Source: Paraperlucidibaca sp. (GTDB lineage Bacteria > Pseudomonadota > Gammaproteobacteria > Pseudomonadales > Moraxellaceae). From it: DNA of 64,000 nt. Of the stretch, positions 9,924-19,087 are shown one piece after another (the stretch's first letter is position 1; each line of letters opens with the position of its first letter). Below the pieces are notes generated by a model. That model worked only from the letters and a program-made list of their open reading frames with translations. It did no database searches and was not told the DNA's origin. The position numbers and the translations under genes are program-made. The stretch is taken from positions 1-64,000 of the forward strand of contig JAGPVX010000018.1 in the NCBI GenBank assembly GCA_018066805.1. The letters are read 5' to 3'.

Positions 9924-9973
9924 GACGCGATTGATCGCGTCAGCTTTGTAGGCTGCGATTGTCTGTCGCAGCC
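9924..9973 (+). promoter_or_regulatory. two tandem perfect hairpins upstream of the ATP-grasp gene
   Basis: Two 8-bp perfect inverted repeats lie within 50 bases. The first pairs GACGCGAT (9924-9931) with ATCGCGTC (9934-9941) across two bases. The second pairs GGCTGCGA (9951-9958) with TCGCAGCC (9966-9973) across seven. The second ends 18 bases before the ATG at 9992. Neither is followed by a T run, so they are not ordinary terminators. They could be operators or RNA structures in the leader; the sequence does not decide. Confidence 0.5.
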
Positions 9974-9991
9974 GCTATAGGGATAGCCACC

Positions 9992-11431
9992 ATGACTGTA
10001 CTCGAGCCCGCCTACGATGAAATGCACGATGCCCAAGGCCAGGTTCGTTCGCATTACCACCTCTACAATGATTGGCTGAGTAAGCATCCCGGTGAGGAGC
10101 TCGCTCAGAAGCGCCAAGAGGCCGATTTATTGTTTCGCCGCGTTGGAATTACCTTCGCAGTCTATGGCGATGAGTCTGGCGCTGAGCGTCTGATCCCATT
10201 TGATGCTATCCCACGCATGATTCCAGCTAGTGAGTGGACGGTACTAGAGCGTGGTTTGCGCCAACGTGCGCTAGCGTTGAACCAGTTTCTGCACGATATC
10301 TATCACAAGCAAAATATTCTCAAGGCCGGCGTCATTCCTAAAGACGTGGTTTTAGGCAATGCTGACTATCAGGCCATGATGGTTGGTGTGACCTTGCCTA
10401 ACCAAATCTACGCACAGATTGCGGGCATTGATTTGGTTAGGCACCAGAACGGTGCTTATTACGTGCTTGAAGACAATTTACGAACGCCCAGCGGCGTGTC
10501 GTATATGTTGGAAAATCGCAAGATGATGATGCGATTATTTCCTGAGTTATTTGCTAGCCATGCCGTGGCACCCATTGATCATTATCCGGCCATGTTGCTT
10601 CGTACTTTGCGCGATGCCTCGCCGCAAACCAGTTCAACACCGACCGTGGTGGTACTCACTCCGGGGCGATATAACTCCGCGTATTTTGAGCATGCCTTTT
10701 TAGCGCAGCAAATGGGCGTGGAGTTGGTTGAGGGACAAGATCTTTTCGTCAGCGATGGTTGGGTCTGGATGCGAACCACCTCTGGCCCGAAAAAAGTGGA
10801 CGTTATTTATCGTCGTATTGATGATGACTTCCTCGATCCGCAAGTGTTCCGTGCCGATTCTGCGCTTGGTGTATCAGGCTTGATCTCGGTCTATCGCGCC
10901 GGTCGTGTTGCCTTGATTAATGCCGTTGGCACGGGTGTGGCCGATGACAAATCGATTTACCCCTATGTGCCCGATATGATTCGCTTCTATTTGAGTGAAG
11001 AGCCGATTTTGCAAAATGTGCCGACGTGGCTACTGCGCAATCCTGACGACCTACGCTATGTCCTTGAGCATTTGCCAGAGCTGGTGGTGAAGGAGGTTCA
11101 TGGCTCTGGTGGCTACGGCATGCTCATTGGCCCAACCAGCAGCAAGGCTGAAATTGAGGCCTATCGCCAACGCATTCTGGCCAATCCAGCTGAGTTCATT
11201 GCGCAGCCAACCTTGTCGTTATCTACCTGCCCAACTTTTGTTGAAAGTGGTGTGGCTCCGCGCCATCTCGACCTGCGGCCCTTTGTGTTGTCGGGCAAAG
11301 AGGTGGTCATTATGCCCGGTGGACTCACGCGCGTGGCCTTGAAGGAAAACTCCTTGGTGGTGAATTCGTCTCAGGGTGGCGGCACTAAAGATACTTGGAT
11401 TGTTGGCGATGCCTCGGAGGCCACATGTTAA
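9992..11431 (+). CDS. circularly permuted ATP-grasp protein (DUF404/DUF407, COG2308 type)
   Basis: A 479-residue putative amide/peptide ligase of the circularly permuted ATP-grasp type. Recognisable blocks are FDAIPRMIPASEWTVLERGL near residue 65, YYVLEDNLRTPSGVSYML near 155, INAVGTGVADDKSIYPYVP near 310, VKEVHGSGGYGMLIGP near 365, and RHLDLRPFVLSG near 425. AGGGA at 9978-9982 supports the ATG at 9992. The next gene encodes the alpha-E partner and overlaps by seven bases. Family members usually occur with alpha-E and often with transglutaminase-like and Anbu proteasome-like genes; only the alpha-E gene is present here. The substrate is unknown. Confidence 0.85.
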   Translation: MTVLEPAYDEMHDAQGQVRSHYHLYNDWLSKHPGEELAQKRQEADLLFRRVGITFAVYGDESGAERLIPFDAIPRMIPASEWTVLERGLRQRALALNQFLHDIYHKQNILKAGVIPKDVVLGNADYQAMMVGVTLPNQIYAQIAGIDLVRHQNGAYYVLEDNLRTPSGVSYMLENRKMMMRLFPELFASHAVAPIDHYPAMLLRTLRDASPQTSSTPTVVVLTPGRYNSAYFEHAFLAQQMGVELVEGQDLFVSDGWVWMRTTSGPKKVDVIYRRIDDDFLDPQVFRADSALGVSGLISVYRAGRVALINAVGTGVADDKSIYPYVPDMIRFYLSEEPILQNVPTWLLRNPDDLRYVLEHLPELVVKEVHGSGGYGMLIGPTSSKAEIEAYRQRILANPAEFIAQPTLSLSTCPTFVESGVAPRHLDLRPFVLSGKEVVIMPGGLTRVALKENSLVVNSSQGGGTKDTWIVGDASEATC

Positions 11432-12426
11432 GTCGTACTGCCTCAAGCTTGTTTTGGATGGGTCGCTATATGGAGCGCGCTGAAAATTTAGCGCGCTTAC
11501 TCGATGTCAGCCAGCAGTTGGCCTTGATGCCCGGCGCTAGCAGTGACGTGATTGCCATTCCCTTAGATGCCATTGATCAGCGTGAGCTTTTTGATGCCAC
11601 GGGCAATGCTATTAGCTCCGATGAAATTGCCTATTTTCTCATGCTGCATGAGGAAAGCCCGTCGAGCATCATGAGTTCGCTGCGGCAAGCGCGCGCCAAT
11701 GCGCATGTCGTGCGCGGCACCATTACCAGTGAGTTATGGGAATCGCTTAATGCGACGTGGCTGGAAATGCGCTTGAACACGCGGGCTAAAATTCGTGCGC
11801 AAGGTCAGGCGCGATTTTTGGAATGGGTGAAAGAGCGCTCGCATATGTATCGCGGCATTTTGATCGGCACTAGCCAGCGTAACGACGCGTATTTATTTGC
11901 ACGCTTAGGTACTGACTTGGAGCGTGCGGATAACACGACGCGACTGTTTCGCTACCATTTGGAGGCGTTCGCAGCACCAGATCAAACTGGGCGGCCATCG
12001 TATTACGCATGGGCCGCATTGCTTCGGGCATTGTCAGCGTATGAGGCTTATCGCGATACCTATGGCGATAGCCTGCGTGTTAGTCACATTGGCGATATGT
12101 TGCTGATGCGCGACGATTTACCTCGTTCATTGTTGGCATGCTTTAGTGATATTGCGCAAACCTTAGAGGGCATAAATGGCGAGCAGAGCCGTGAGGTTCG
12201 CCGCCGTGTTGCGCAGATTCAGGCGCAGCTGCGCTATGGCAGCTGGGATAGTGATTTTGCCCAAGATGCCGTGGCTAAGCTTGACGATATATTGGTGCAG
12301 ATTAGTGATGTTGGCGAGGCTATTGAGCAGGCATATTGGGCCACCGATGAGGTGGTGGCCGCCGATGCAGTAGATGAGGCAGTGATTGGTGCGGTCACTG
12401 CCGGGCAAAGCCAAAGTAACGCTTAA
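11425..12426 (+). CDS. alpha-E domain protein (DUF403, COG2307 type)
   Basis: A 333-residue mostly helical protein, the standard partner of circularly permuted ATP-grasp ligases. It opens with the family signature MLSRTASSLFWMGRYMERAENLAR and contains SEMLHEESPSSIMSSL-like, RGTITSELWESLN and YLFARLGTDLERADNTTRLF blocks. The last 40 residues are acidic and Ala/Val rich. The chosen ATG at 11425 overlaps the ATP-grasp stop by seven bases, indicating coupling. It converges on the desaturase gene and the two stop codons overlap. No catalytic residues are established for this family, so I assign no reaction. Confidence 0.82.
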   Translation: MLSRTASSLFWMGRYMERAENLARLLDVSQQLALMPGASSDVIAIPLDAIDQRELFDATGNAISSDEIAYFLMLHEESPSSIMSSLRQARANAHVVRGTITSELWESLNATWLEMRLNTRAKIRAQGQARFLEWVKERSHMYRGILIGTSQRNDAYLFARLGTDLERADNTTRLFRYHLEAFAAPDQTGRPSYYAWAALLRALSAYEAYRDTYGDSLRVSHIGDMLLMRDDLPRSLLACFSDIAQTLEGINGEQSREVRRRVAQIQAQLRYGSWDSDFAQDAVAKLDDILVQISDVGEAIEQAYWATDEVVAADAVDEAVIGAVTAGQSQSNA

Positions 12427-13394
12427 TGCGTCGTAGCTCGGCGCAGTACACTCAATAAGCTGCTGGCTTGGTTCTGTTCTGGAATCACGCCAGCAGCTTT
12501 CAGCTCCGCATGTAGCTTGGGCAAATGCCAGCATGGCGCTGTCGGCATGAAGTGATGTTCTAGGTGGTAATGCTCATAGTGCGGCGCAAATAGCAGCTTC
12601 TCGAACCAATTCGCCGAGGTAGTGCGTGCGTGCATTAGTGGGTTTTTGCTCAATGGATCGGCGACCACGGCATGGTCGGCAATCTGGCGTATGCGCATGC
12701 AGGTTGGTAGTACAAAGATGAAGGCTATGGCCCAAAGGCCGTAGAGCCAGCCATTGCCGAGTGCATAGAGTGCGCCCCAAATAGCGAACTGCCAGAGAAT
12801 GGCGATGTGGCCATTATTTCCGATGAATTTTTTCGCATAGCCACTGACACCTTGTGGCGCAGGCATTAGGCGTTCGACCTTGCCGGTGAGCTCATATTTC
12901 CAATAGCCCGCGTACATGCCCATGAGACCGATGATGGACTTGATGCCAGTTTGGCCGCTGATGTCGCGCCAAATTTTGCGTTTCAGGCTGCCAGGGCTGA
13001 CCGGATAGCTCTCGGTCATGATGCGGTCGGGGTCATCGGGCGTGCCAGCAAGACGGTGATGCGTCATATGATAGGCGCGGTAGCTGGGCATGCTTTGCAA
13101 GATCGGTAGGGCGGCTAGGTATTCGCCAATCCATTCGTTTAGCGATGGTGTGGCGAATAGCGAGCGATGCGCAGTTTCATGCTGCAGGATGGCAAAGCCG
13201 GCCATGGCACTTGCCAGCAGAAACACACTGAGCACATAGCTTAGTGGGTGCGGCCAAGCTAGGCTGATGGCGAAACCGGCAATCACCAGCGTCCAATCTT
13301 TGGCGACTTCTAATGTGCCGCGCCAGTTTGATTTTTGGTTGAGCTCGGCGCGACGCGCGGGACTTAGGCTGTATGTGCTCATATCGATGCTCAT
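12423..13394 (-). CDS. membrane fatty acid desaturase
   Basis: A 323-residue di-iron desaturase that introduces double bonds into acyl chains or a related lipid substrate in the inner membrane. The three histidine boxes are HETAH at 72-76, HMTHH at 109-113 and HYHLEHH at 275-281; a further His is present in IADHAVV at 241. Hydrophobic segments at about 33-70, 195-230 and around 155 give the expected membrane layout. Length and box spacing fit the fatty acid desaturase/beta-carotene hydroxylase superfamily; substrate and position of the double bond cannot be read. It is monocistronic and convergent with the alpha-E gene. Confidence 0.85.
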   Translation of the reverse strand: MSIDMSTYSLSPARRAELNQKSNWRGTLEVAKDWTLVIAGFAISLAWPHPLSYVLSVFLLASAMAGFAILQHETAHRSLFATPSLNEWIGEYLAALPILQSMPSYRAYHMTHHRLAGTPDDPDRIMTESYPVSPGSLKRKIWRDISGQTGIKSIIGLMGMYAGYWKYELTGKVERLMPAPQGVSGYAKKFIGNNGHIAILWQFAIWGALYALGNGWLYGLWAIAFIFVLPTCMRIRQIADHAVVADPLSKNPLMHARTTSANWFEKLLFAPHYEHYHLEHHFMPTAPCWHLPKLHAELKAAGVIPEQNQASSLLSVLRRATTH

Positions 13395-13512
13395 GGAGTA
13401 TTTAGCGTGGATTTATATTACTCATAAAAATTCATATGTGCAAATGATGTAATGAATCTAAATGATTTGCTGCAATCTTGACCCTGAGCAAGCGAGGCTG
13501 AGTTTCAGGCTC

Positions 13513-13518
13513 TATAAT
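13513..13518 (+). promoter_or_regulatory. consensus -10 element upstream of bolA
   Basis: A perfect TATAAT stands at 13513-13518, 64 bases before the bolA ATG. No recognisable -35 is present at 16-18 bases upstream. The promoter may need an activator or an alternative sigma factor, as bolA genes often do. Confidence 0.4.
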
Positions 13519-13582
13519 AGAAACATTAGCCATGTGCTTGAGCTGTGCTCTAGCCTTGGCAGACTGGTTTTGGAGTGTTGTT

Positions 13583-13930
13583 ATGTCCTCTGTTTCACCA
13601 TCTACAGCTTCTACTTCGGCATCATCTAGCCGCGAGCAGCGCATTATTGCGGCGGTTACCCAGGCGATTCAGCCTAGTCACATTGAAGTGCTGAACGAGT
13701 CACATAATCATGGCGGCCCAGGCACCGAGACGCATTACAAGTTGATTGCCGTGAGCGAGGCGTTTCAAGGCCAGCGCGCGGTGGCAAGGCATCAGCGCAT
13801 TTATGCCGCAACGGCTGCTGAGCGTGACACCGGCCTGCATGCATTGGCTTTGCATTTGTACACGCCAGAGGAATGGGCTGCTATTGATGCTGCGCCCGAA
13901 AGCCCAGCTTGCCGTGGAGGCAGCCAATGA
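13583..13930 (+). CDS. bolA: BolA family protein
   Basis: A 115-residue BolA protein, a partner of CGFS glutaredoxins in iron-sulfur cluster handling and linked to morphology and stress. After a Ser/Thr-rich leader of about 20 residues the BolA fold follows: [20 protein letters not shown] carries the conserved histidines near residues 39-52, then [15 protein letters not shown] and [19 protein letters not shown] at 13573-13576 supports the ATG at 13583 over the upstream in-frame ATG at 13532. The stop overlaps the trhO start as ATGA, so the two are co-translated. Confidence 0.9.
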   Translation: MSSVSPSTASTSASSSREQRIIAAVTQAIQPSHIEVLNESHNHGGPGTETHYKLIAVSEAFQGQRAVARHQRIYAATAAERDTGLHALALHLYTPEEWAAIDAAPESPACRGGSQ

Positions 13931-14859
13931 GCGAAGCATGGATTCAGGCGCGCCAAGCGGCCGATGAGCCTGTGGTGGTTGCTGCGCTTTATCATTTTGC
14001 CGATTGGCCTGAGTTTGCCGAAGTCAAAGCTCCGCTCACCGAGTTCTGTGTAGGCTTAGGCATTCGCGGCACGTTATTGCTCGCGCATGAGGGCATAAAT
14101 GGCACGGTGTCGGGCACGCGCTCGGCCATCGATGCATTGCTCGCGCGCTTGCGTGGCGACAGCCGCTTTGCCAATTTAGAGCATAAAGAATCGTTTTCTG
14201 ATCGCCATCCATTCTTGCGTTTGAAAGTTAAGCTCAAGCGCGAAATCGTCACTTTAGGCAAGCCGGTTGATCCTACAGCGGTGGTTGGCACTTACGTGAA
14301 GCCGCAGGAATGGAATGCGCTGATTAGCGATCCATCGGTGTTATTGATCGATACGCGCAACGATTATGAGGTGGCCATTGGCACCTTTGCTGGAGCGGTA
14401 GATCCTAAGACGGCGAACTTCAGTGACTTTCCCGAATACGTCGCCAGCCAGCTAGACCCTGCAAAGCATACTCGCGTCGCGATGTTTTGCACCGGCGGCA
14501 TTCGCTGTGAGAAAGCCTCGAGCTATATGCGTCAGCAAGGTTTCGATGAGGTCTATCACCTACAAGGCGGCATCTTGAAATATTTGGAAGAAGTGCCAGT
14601 CGAAGAAAGCCTGTGGCAGGGCGAGTGTTTTGTTTTCGATGAGCGCGTGGCGGTCAAGCATGGCCTAGAGCAGGGCGAGGCCACCGTCTGTTATGGCTGC
14701 CGCCGTGCTTTGATGCCAGCGGATTTAGAGTCGCCGCTTTATGAGTACGGCATCAGCTGCGCACATTGCCACGATAGCTTGAGCGATGATCAGCGTAAGC
14801 GTTTTGCCGAGCGCCGCATGCAACTGGCGCTGGCGACAAAACGCTTAGGCAAGTCTTAA
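13927..14859 (+). CDS. trhO: oxygen-dependent tRNA uridine(34) hydroxylase (rhodanese-like)
   Basis: A YceA/TrhO protein of 310 residues, expected to hydroxylate U34 of certain tRNAs at C5 with molecular oxygen. The N-terminal domain contains [17 protein letters not shown]. The rhodanese domain starts near residue 130 ([19 protein letters not shown]) and carries the catalytic loop [17 protein letters not shown]-terminal CYGC...CAHC pair near 258-282 looks like a zinc site. The ATG at 13927 overlaps the bolA stop and is preceded by GGAGG at 13916-13920. The stop overlaps the convergent UPF0149 gene by four bases. Confidence 0.9.
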   Translation: MSEAWIQARQAADEPVVVAALYHFADWPEFAEVKAPLTEFCVGLGIRGTLLLAHEGINGTVSGTRSAIDALLARLRGDSRFANLEHKESFSDRHPFLRLKVKLKREIVTLGKPVDPTAVVGTYVKPQEWNALISDPSVLLIDTRNDYEVAIGTFAGAVDPKTANFSDFPEYVASQLDPAKHTRVAMFCTGGIRCEKASSYMRQQGFDEVYHLQGGILKYLEEVPVEESLWQGECFVFDERVAVKHGLEQGEATVCYGCRRALMPADLESPLYEYGISCAHCHDSLSDDQRKRFAERRMQLALATKRLGKS

Positions 14860-15422
14860 TGCCCTTCGGGTGCGTGGAAGTGCAGGTAAATCGAGGTGAT
14901 GAGTTCGGGGATCTCGCTGGTCATGCCGGAGAGCATTTTGCGGTCGCGGCGCAACGGCATCAGATCAGGATCTTCGATCAAGTCCGAGAGCACCAGCATG
15001 GGCAAAGTCATGTCGGCGATCTCATCTTCGTCGATGCGATACCAGTCGTCTTCGTCCAAAAACAGCGCCTCCATGAAGCCAGCACACCAGCTATTGAGCG
15101 GCGTGTCGTCATCGGGCTCGGCGTGCAGCGGGCAGGGCAGCACCAAGCGCACACCATGATAAAGCGCGGCGTGGATGCTTTTTTGCCAAGCCTGCAGGTC
15201 GGCAAACAAATCCGCACTGGCTTCGGCGTTGGGCAGCGGCGCTTCATCATCGAAGCAAGCGGTCATCGCCTCTTCGTCGAGCTTGCCGCGCGGGCCCACG
15301 GTGAGGCCAGTAAGGAAGCCGTGCATGCCAGCGAAGTCAGGGCCATTGGGGTTGGCGTCGCCATCGAGAAAAGTCTCCAGAGCCAGCAGTGTGGACTCGG
15401 ACAAAGCGTATTGTTCGTGCAT
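14856..15422 (-). CDS. UPF0149 (YgfB/YecA-like) protein
   Basis: A 188-residue acidic, helical protein of the UPF0149 family. Recognisable blocks are [21 protein letters not shown] near residue 17, a central [14 protein letters not shown] near 100, and the acidic [21 protein letters not shown]. There is no SEC-type zinc motif at the C-terminus. TTGGAG lies 9-14 bases before the ATG at 15422; an upstream in-frame ATG at 15449 would add nine residues. Function is not established for this clade. It is convergent with trhO and divergent from recQ. Confidence 0.75.
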   Translation of the reverse strand: MHEQYALSESTLLALETFLDGDANPNGPDFAGMHGFLTGLTVGPRGKLDEEAMTACFDDEAPLPNAEASADLFADLQAWQKSIHAALYHGVRLVLPCPLHAEPDDDTPLNSWCAGFMEALFLDEDDWYRIDEDEIADMTLPMLVLSDLIEDPDLMPLRRDRKMLSGMTSEIPELITSIYLHFHAPEGH

Positions 15423-15544
15423 AAGCGGCGCTCCAAAATGTCCATGCATTGTACTCTGAACAATAGCGCAAAGAGAGCCTCTGCATCGCGCAAAATTACG
15501 ACATTGCGTACGCGCACTCATCTGAATTTAAAGGAAGCCTGCTG

Positions 15545-17374
15545 ATGTCGGCGAGTATTGATCGCGCCCGCGAGGTGCTGCGCCAAGTCTGGGGCTATAG
15601 CGATTTCCGTGGCCGCCAAGCCGAAGTTGTCGACACCGTTGCCAATGGCGGCGATGCCCTAGTATTGATGCCCACTGGCGGTGGTAAGTCCCTGTGCTAT
15701 CAAGTGCCGGCCTTGATGCGCAGTGGCACAGCGATCGTCATCTCTCCGCTCATCTCACTGATGCAAGATCAAGTCGCGACCTTGCTGCAGCTAGGCGTGC
15801 GCGCGGCGTATTTGAGCAGTAGCTTGGATTTGCACGAGGCGCGGGCGATTGAAACGCAGCTACTCGACGGCTCACTCGATCTGCTTTATATGGCGCCTGA
15901 ACGAATGGTCACTGCGCGTAATTTGGCGCTGCTGTCACGCGTGCCAATTTCATTATTTGCCATCGATGAAGCGCATTGTGTGTCGCAATGGGGCCATGAT
16001 TTCCGCGCTGATTATTTAGGTCTGTCGGTGCTCGCTGAGCAGTTTCCCGATGTGCCGCGCTTGGCATTAACGGCCACCGCCGACCTGCGCACCCGCGCTG
16101 ATATTGCGCGCTTGCTGAAGCTCGATCATGCGCCGGTATTTTTAAGCAGCTTCGACCGACCGAATATCTATTACCGCATTTTGCCGCGCCTCAACGCGAT
16201 GGATCAGCTCACCGATTTTATCCGCCGCGAACACCCGCAAGATGCTGGCATTGTCTATTGCTTATCGCGCGCGAAAACCGAGCGAGTGGCGGCGGCTTTG
16301 GTGAAGCAAGGCTTTCCGGCGCTGGTCTATCACGCTGGTTTATCGCCAGCCGAGCGCGAGTCCAATCAAACGAGGTTCTTGCGCGAAGAGGGCATTATTG
16401 TTGTCGCCACCATCGCGTTTGGTATGGGCATCGATAAGCCCAATGTGCGCTTTGTCGCGCACCTAGATTTGCCCAAAAGTCTTGAGGCTTATTATCAAGA
16501 AACTGGTCGTGCTGGCCGTGATGGTCTGCCTTCAACGGTATCGCTTTTTTACGGACTGCAAGATGTCATCAAGCATCAGCAAATGCTGGCGCAATCCAAT
16601 GGCAGCGAAGAGCATAAGCGTCATGAGCGCCGCCGCATCGATGCCATGCTTCAGCTTTGCGAGACCACGGCGTGTCGCCGCCAATTGCTGCTGCGCTATT
16701 TTGATGAGCATATGCCCGAGCCCTGCGGCCACTGCGATGTCTGCACGGAGCCGGTGGCGACTTGGGATGCCACCGAACCAGCGCGCATGGCCTTGTCGGC
16801 GGTGTATCGCACTGGCCAGCGCTACGGCGTTGAGTATGCGGTAGAAGTGCTCAGCGGCAAGCGCTCCGATCGTGTCTTGAGCAATGCTCACGAGCAGCTC
16901 GCGGTGTTTGGCCAAGGCGTGCATTTGAGCCTAAAAGCCTGGCGTAGTATTTATCGCCAGCTCTTGGCGCACGGCTTATTACTGGTCGATGCCGATGGCT
17001 ACGGTACACTACGTTTGGCGCCAGAATGCCGACCATTGCTGAAGGGTGAAGTCAGCCTGCAATTGCGCAAAGATCGCGACACCGCCAGTTCTCAACGCTC
17101 GAGCAAGCCATCGCGAGCGGCGAGCAGCATTGAGCCGGCAGATGAACCGTTATGGCAGGCCTTGCGCGCACGTCGCAGCAAATTGGCGAAGGAGCAGGGT
17201 GTACCACCTTATGTCATTTTCCATGACAGCACCTTGATCGATATGGTCATGCGCCAACCGCAAAGCCTGCAAGAAATGAGTACCGTTGCCGGCATCGGCG
17301 AGAGTAAGCTGGCGCGCTATGGTGAAGCCTTCTTGGCGGTGATTTTGGATCAAAGTTATCCGGTCATGGGCTAA
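15545..17374 (+). CDS. recQ: ATP-dependent DNA helicase RecQ
   Basis: A 3'-5' superfamily 2 helicase of 609 residues acting in recombination and fork repair. Walker [12 protein letters not shown] is at residues 42-52 (Lys48) and the DEAH box [15 protein letters not shown] near 140. Motif VI is [12 protein letters not shown] near 320. The zinc site [10 protein letters not shown]...CGHCDVC follows near 380-405, then the winged-helix RQC region, and an HRDC domain over about 530-605. A low-complexity Ser/Arg linker precedes HRDC. AAGGAAG at 15531-15537 precedes the ATG. The stop overlaps the next ATG by one base. Confidence 0.96.
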   Translation: MSASIDRAREVLRQVWGYSDFRGRQAEVVDTVANGGDALVLMPTGGGKSLCYQVPALMRSGTAIVISPLISLMQDQVATLLQLGVRAAYLSSSLDLHEARAIETQLLDGSLDLLYMAPERMVTARNLALLSRVPISLFAIDEAHCVSQWGHDFRADYLGLSVLAEQFPDVPRLALTATADLRTRADIARLLKLDHAPVFLSSFDRPNIYYRILPRLNAMDQLTDFIRREHPQDAGIVYCLSRAKTERVAAALVKQGFPALVYHAGLSPAERESNQTRFLREEGIIVVATIAFGMGIDKPNVRFVAHLDLPKSLEAYYQETGRAGRDGLPSTVSLFYGLQDVIKHQQMLAQSNGSEEHKRHERRRIDAMLQLCETTACRRQLLLRYFDEHMPEPCGHCDVCTEPVATWDATEPARMALSAVYRTGQRYGVEYAVEVLSGKRSDRVLSNAHEQLAVFGQGVHLSLKAWRSIYRQLLAHGLLLVDADGYGTLRLAPECRPLLKGEVSLQLRKDRDTASSQRSSKPSRAASSIEPADEPLWQALRARRSKLAKEQGVPPYVIFHDSTLIDMVMRQPQSLQEMSTVAGIGESKLARYGEAFLAVILDQSYPVMG

Positions 17375-18087
17375 TGAGCGGCGCGCAGGCGTGGCAGCTG
17401 AAGCGCTCATCGCGACGCACGGTGGCGATTCATATTCGCCGTGATGGCCATGTTGAAGTGCGAGCGCCGCTGCGTTATCCGCTCAATGCCATCGAAGCCT
17501 TTGTGCGTAGCCGCCAAGCTTGGATAGATGAGCAGCTGCAGCGCTTAGGCGACTTACCGGCATTGCCGCAATGGGGCGAGGATCGTCAGTGGTGGCATCA
17601 GGGTCAGGAATGGCCGGTGCATATCGAGCACGTGGCTACACAGCGTGGGCGGGTGCAGGTTTGCTTTAGCGACCATGGCTTCCAAGTATTCACCACAGCA
17701 GCCCCCGACACCTGGCCCAAGCTCATCACCAAGTCCCTACAAAACTGGCAGACAGCTCAAGCCAAGCAATCATTGCCTATTCGTGTGGAGGCTTTAGTAG
17801 CGAAGCATGGTGAACAATGGCGACCAACCGCTTTACGTTTTCGCTGCCTGCGCTCGCGCTGGGGCAGTTGCAGCGCCGATGGCCGCATCATGCTCAACAC
17901 TCAGCTCATGCAGCTGCCTGAGCACTTAATCGATTATGTGATTTGCCACGAGATGGCGCATTTGCGCGAGATGAATCACAGTGCGGCGTTCTATGCTGTG
18001 CAAGCGCGCTTGAACCCAGAGTGGCAGGTTCAGCGCGTTGAAATGAAGCAGTGGGCTACGCGCTTAGTTACGAGCGGCGACGTCTAG
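17374..18087 (+). CDS. YgjP-like zinc metallopeptidase (DUF45)
   Basis: A 237-residue protein with the YgjP/WLM-type metallopeptidase core. The zinc motif ICHEMAHLREMNHSAAFY is near residues 190-207, preceded by the family block LRSRWGSCSADGRIMLN near 166-182. The first 120 residues carry the characteristic N-terminal RRDGHVEVRAPLRYP and RSRQAWIDEQLQRL. It starts on the recQ stop (TAATG), so it is co-transcribed with recQ. Its last 24 bases overlap the 3' end of the convergent pbpG gene. The cellular substrate is unknown. Confidence 0.82.
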   Translation: MSGAQAWQLKRSSRRTVAIHIRRDGHVEVRAPLRYPLNAIEAFVRSRQAWIDEQLQRLGDLPALPQWGEDRQWWHQGQEWPVHIEHVATQRGRVQVCFSDHGFQVFTTAAPDTWPKLITKSLQNWQTAQAKQSLPIRVEALVAKHGEQWRPTALRFRCLRSRWGSCSADGRIMLNTQLMQLPEHLIDYVICHEMAHLREMNHSAAFYAVQARLNPEWQVQRVEMKQWATRLVTSGDV

Positions 18088-18987
18088 CCAGTCTTTCACG
18101 CGGTTAGCATCACCAATTCGCGTATATTTTCCCCACGAATCCATCAGCACAATAACCACGGGCTTGTCTTGGATATGCGCCATCATGACCAAGCAACGAC
18201 CAGCTTCATTGATAAAGCCAGTTTTCGAAATATCGATTTCCCATTCGGGCTTTTTCACCAAGCCGTTGGTGTTGCGAAAGCGCTGCTCTTGGCCACGCAC
18301 CATCACGCTGTATTCGGGTGTTGTTGAAAAGGCACGAATGTCGGCGTAGCGATATGCCGCCTGCACCATCTTAGTAAGTTCGCCAGGTGTTGAGACGTTT
18401 GCGCCATGCAGGCCGGTGCCGTCGAAAAACTGTGTATTGGGCATGCCCAAGCTGCGCGCTTTGCGATTCATTGCCGCGATGCCCGCAGCCAAGCCGCCTG
18501 GATAATTGCGAATTAAAGCCGATGCGGCGCGATTTTCTGAAGCCATTAACGCCAGTAACATGAGGTCGGCGCGCGGTAGGCTAGTGCCAACACTCATGCG
18601 TGAATGGGTATGGCGAAGATGATCAATATCATCTTTAGTAATCGTGACCAGCTCATCCATGGATTGCTTTGCATCGAGCACCACCATCGCTGTCATAAGC
18701 TTGGTGATGGAGGCAATCGGCATACGCTGATGAACGTTTTTCGAGTACAGCACTTCGCCGGTTTCAACATTGGTAATAAGTGCTGCGCGTGAGGCAACAT
18801 CCAATGGTGTGGTGAAGCTGCTGTGGATAATGTCGGGACCAGCGCGACGCTGCTCGGCGGCGATCTGAGCTGCTGATACGGGCGCTGCTGCTTTGGCCGC
18901 ATAGGCTTGTGGAGCCATTGCGAAGAGGCTTAAAACAGCAACAGCAAAAGCCCTGCGCGGGCTAAGAATTTTAACGTTTGGCAACAT
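18064..18987 (-). CDS. pbpG: D-alanyl-D-alanine endopeptidase (PBP7/PbpG type)
   Basis: A 307-residue periplasmic serine peptidase that cleaves D-Ala-mDAP cross-links in peptidoglycan. A signal peptide with hydrophobic core AFAVAVLSLFAMAPQAYA covers about residues 13-30. The penicillin-binding triads are SITK near 92-95, SEN near 149-151 and KTG in SKTGFINEAGRCLVM near 252. The start at 18987 was chosen because the longer frame up to 19341 has no signal peptide at its N-terminus and runs into gacA territory. The Shine-Dalgarno is weak. It is divergent from gacA and overlaps the YgjP-like gene tail to tail. Confidence 0.9.
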   Translation of the reverse strand: MLPNVKILSPRRAFAVAVLSLFAMAPQAYAAKAAAPVSAAQIAAEQRRAGPDIIHSSFTTPLDVASRAALITNVETGEVLYSKNVHQRMPIASITKLMTAMVVLDAKQSMDELVTITKDDIDHLRHTHSRMSVGTSLPRADLMLLALMASENRAASALIRNYPGGLAAGIAAMNRKARSLGMPNTQFFDGTGLHGANVSTPGELTKMVQAAYRYADIRAFSTTPEYSVMVRGQEQRFRNTNGLVKKPEWEIDISKTGFINEAGRCLVMMAHIQDKPVVIVLMDSWGKYTRIGDANRVKDWLDVAARN

Positions 18988-19028
18988 GAAAAGAGTCTCG
19001 GTATTTATGACTAGATTGCGTTCAAGCG

Positions 19029-19041
19029 TTATGTAACATAA
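19029..19041. promoter_or_regulatory. palindrome between pbpG and gacA-like gene
   Basis: TTATGT-A-ACATAA is a perfect 6-bp inverted repeat centred in the 100-base divergent region. A TATGAT hexamer at 19053-19058 could be the -10 of the gacA-like gene. The palindrome would then cover the -35 region, a position typical of an operator. Confidence 0.35.
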
Positions 19042-19087
19042 GACGGTGCAGTTATGATAGTAGGTCGGCTTAAAAGTAGGGGGTAAT

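Noticed and set aside
13442..13466. Direct repeat AAATGAT spaced 18 bases in the desaturase-bolA gap as a regulator site
   Set aside because: Seven-base repeats in an AT-rich gap are expected by chance, and the sequence does not resemble DesT or FabR sites.
14859..15545. A 228-codon plus-strand frame covering the UPF0149 gene
   Set aside because: It lies antisense to a recognisable UPF0149 protein, shows no domain, and would run into recQ.
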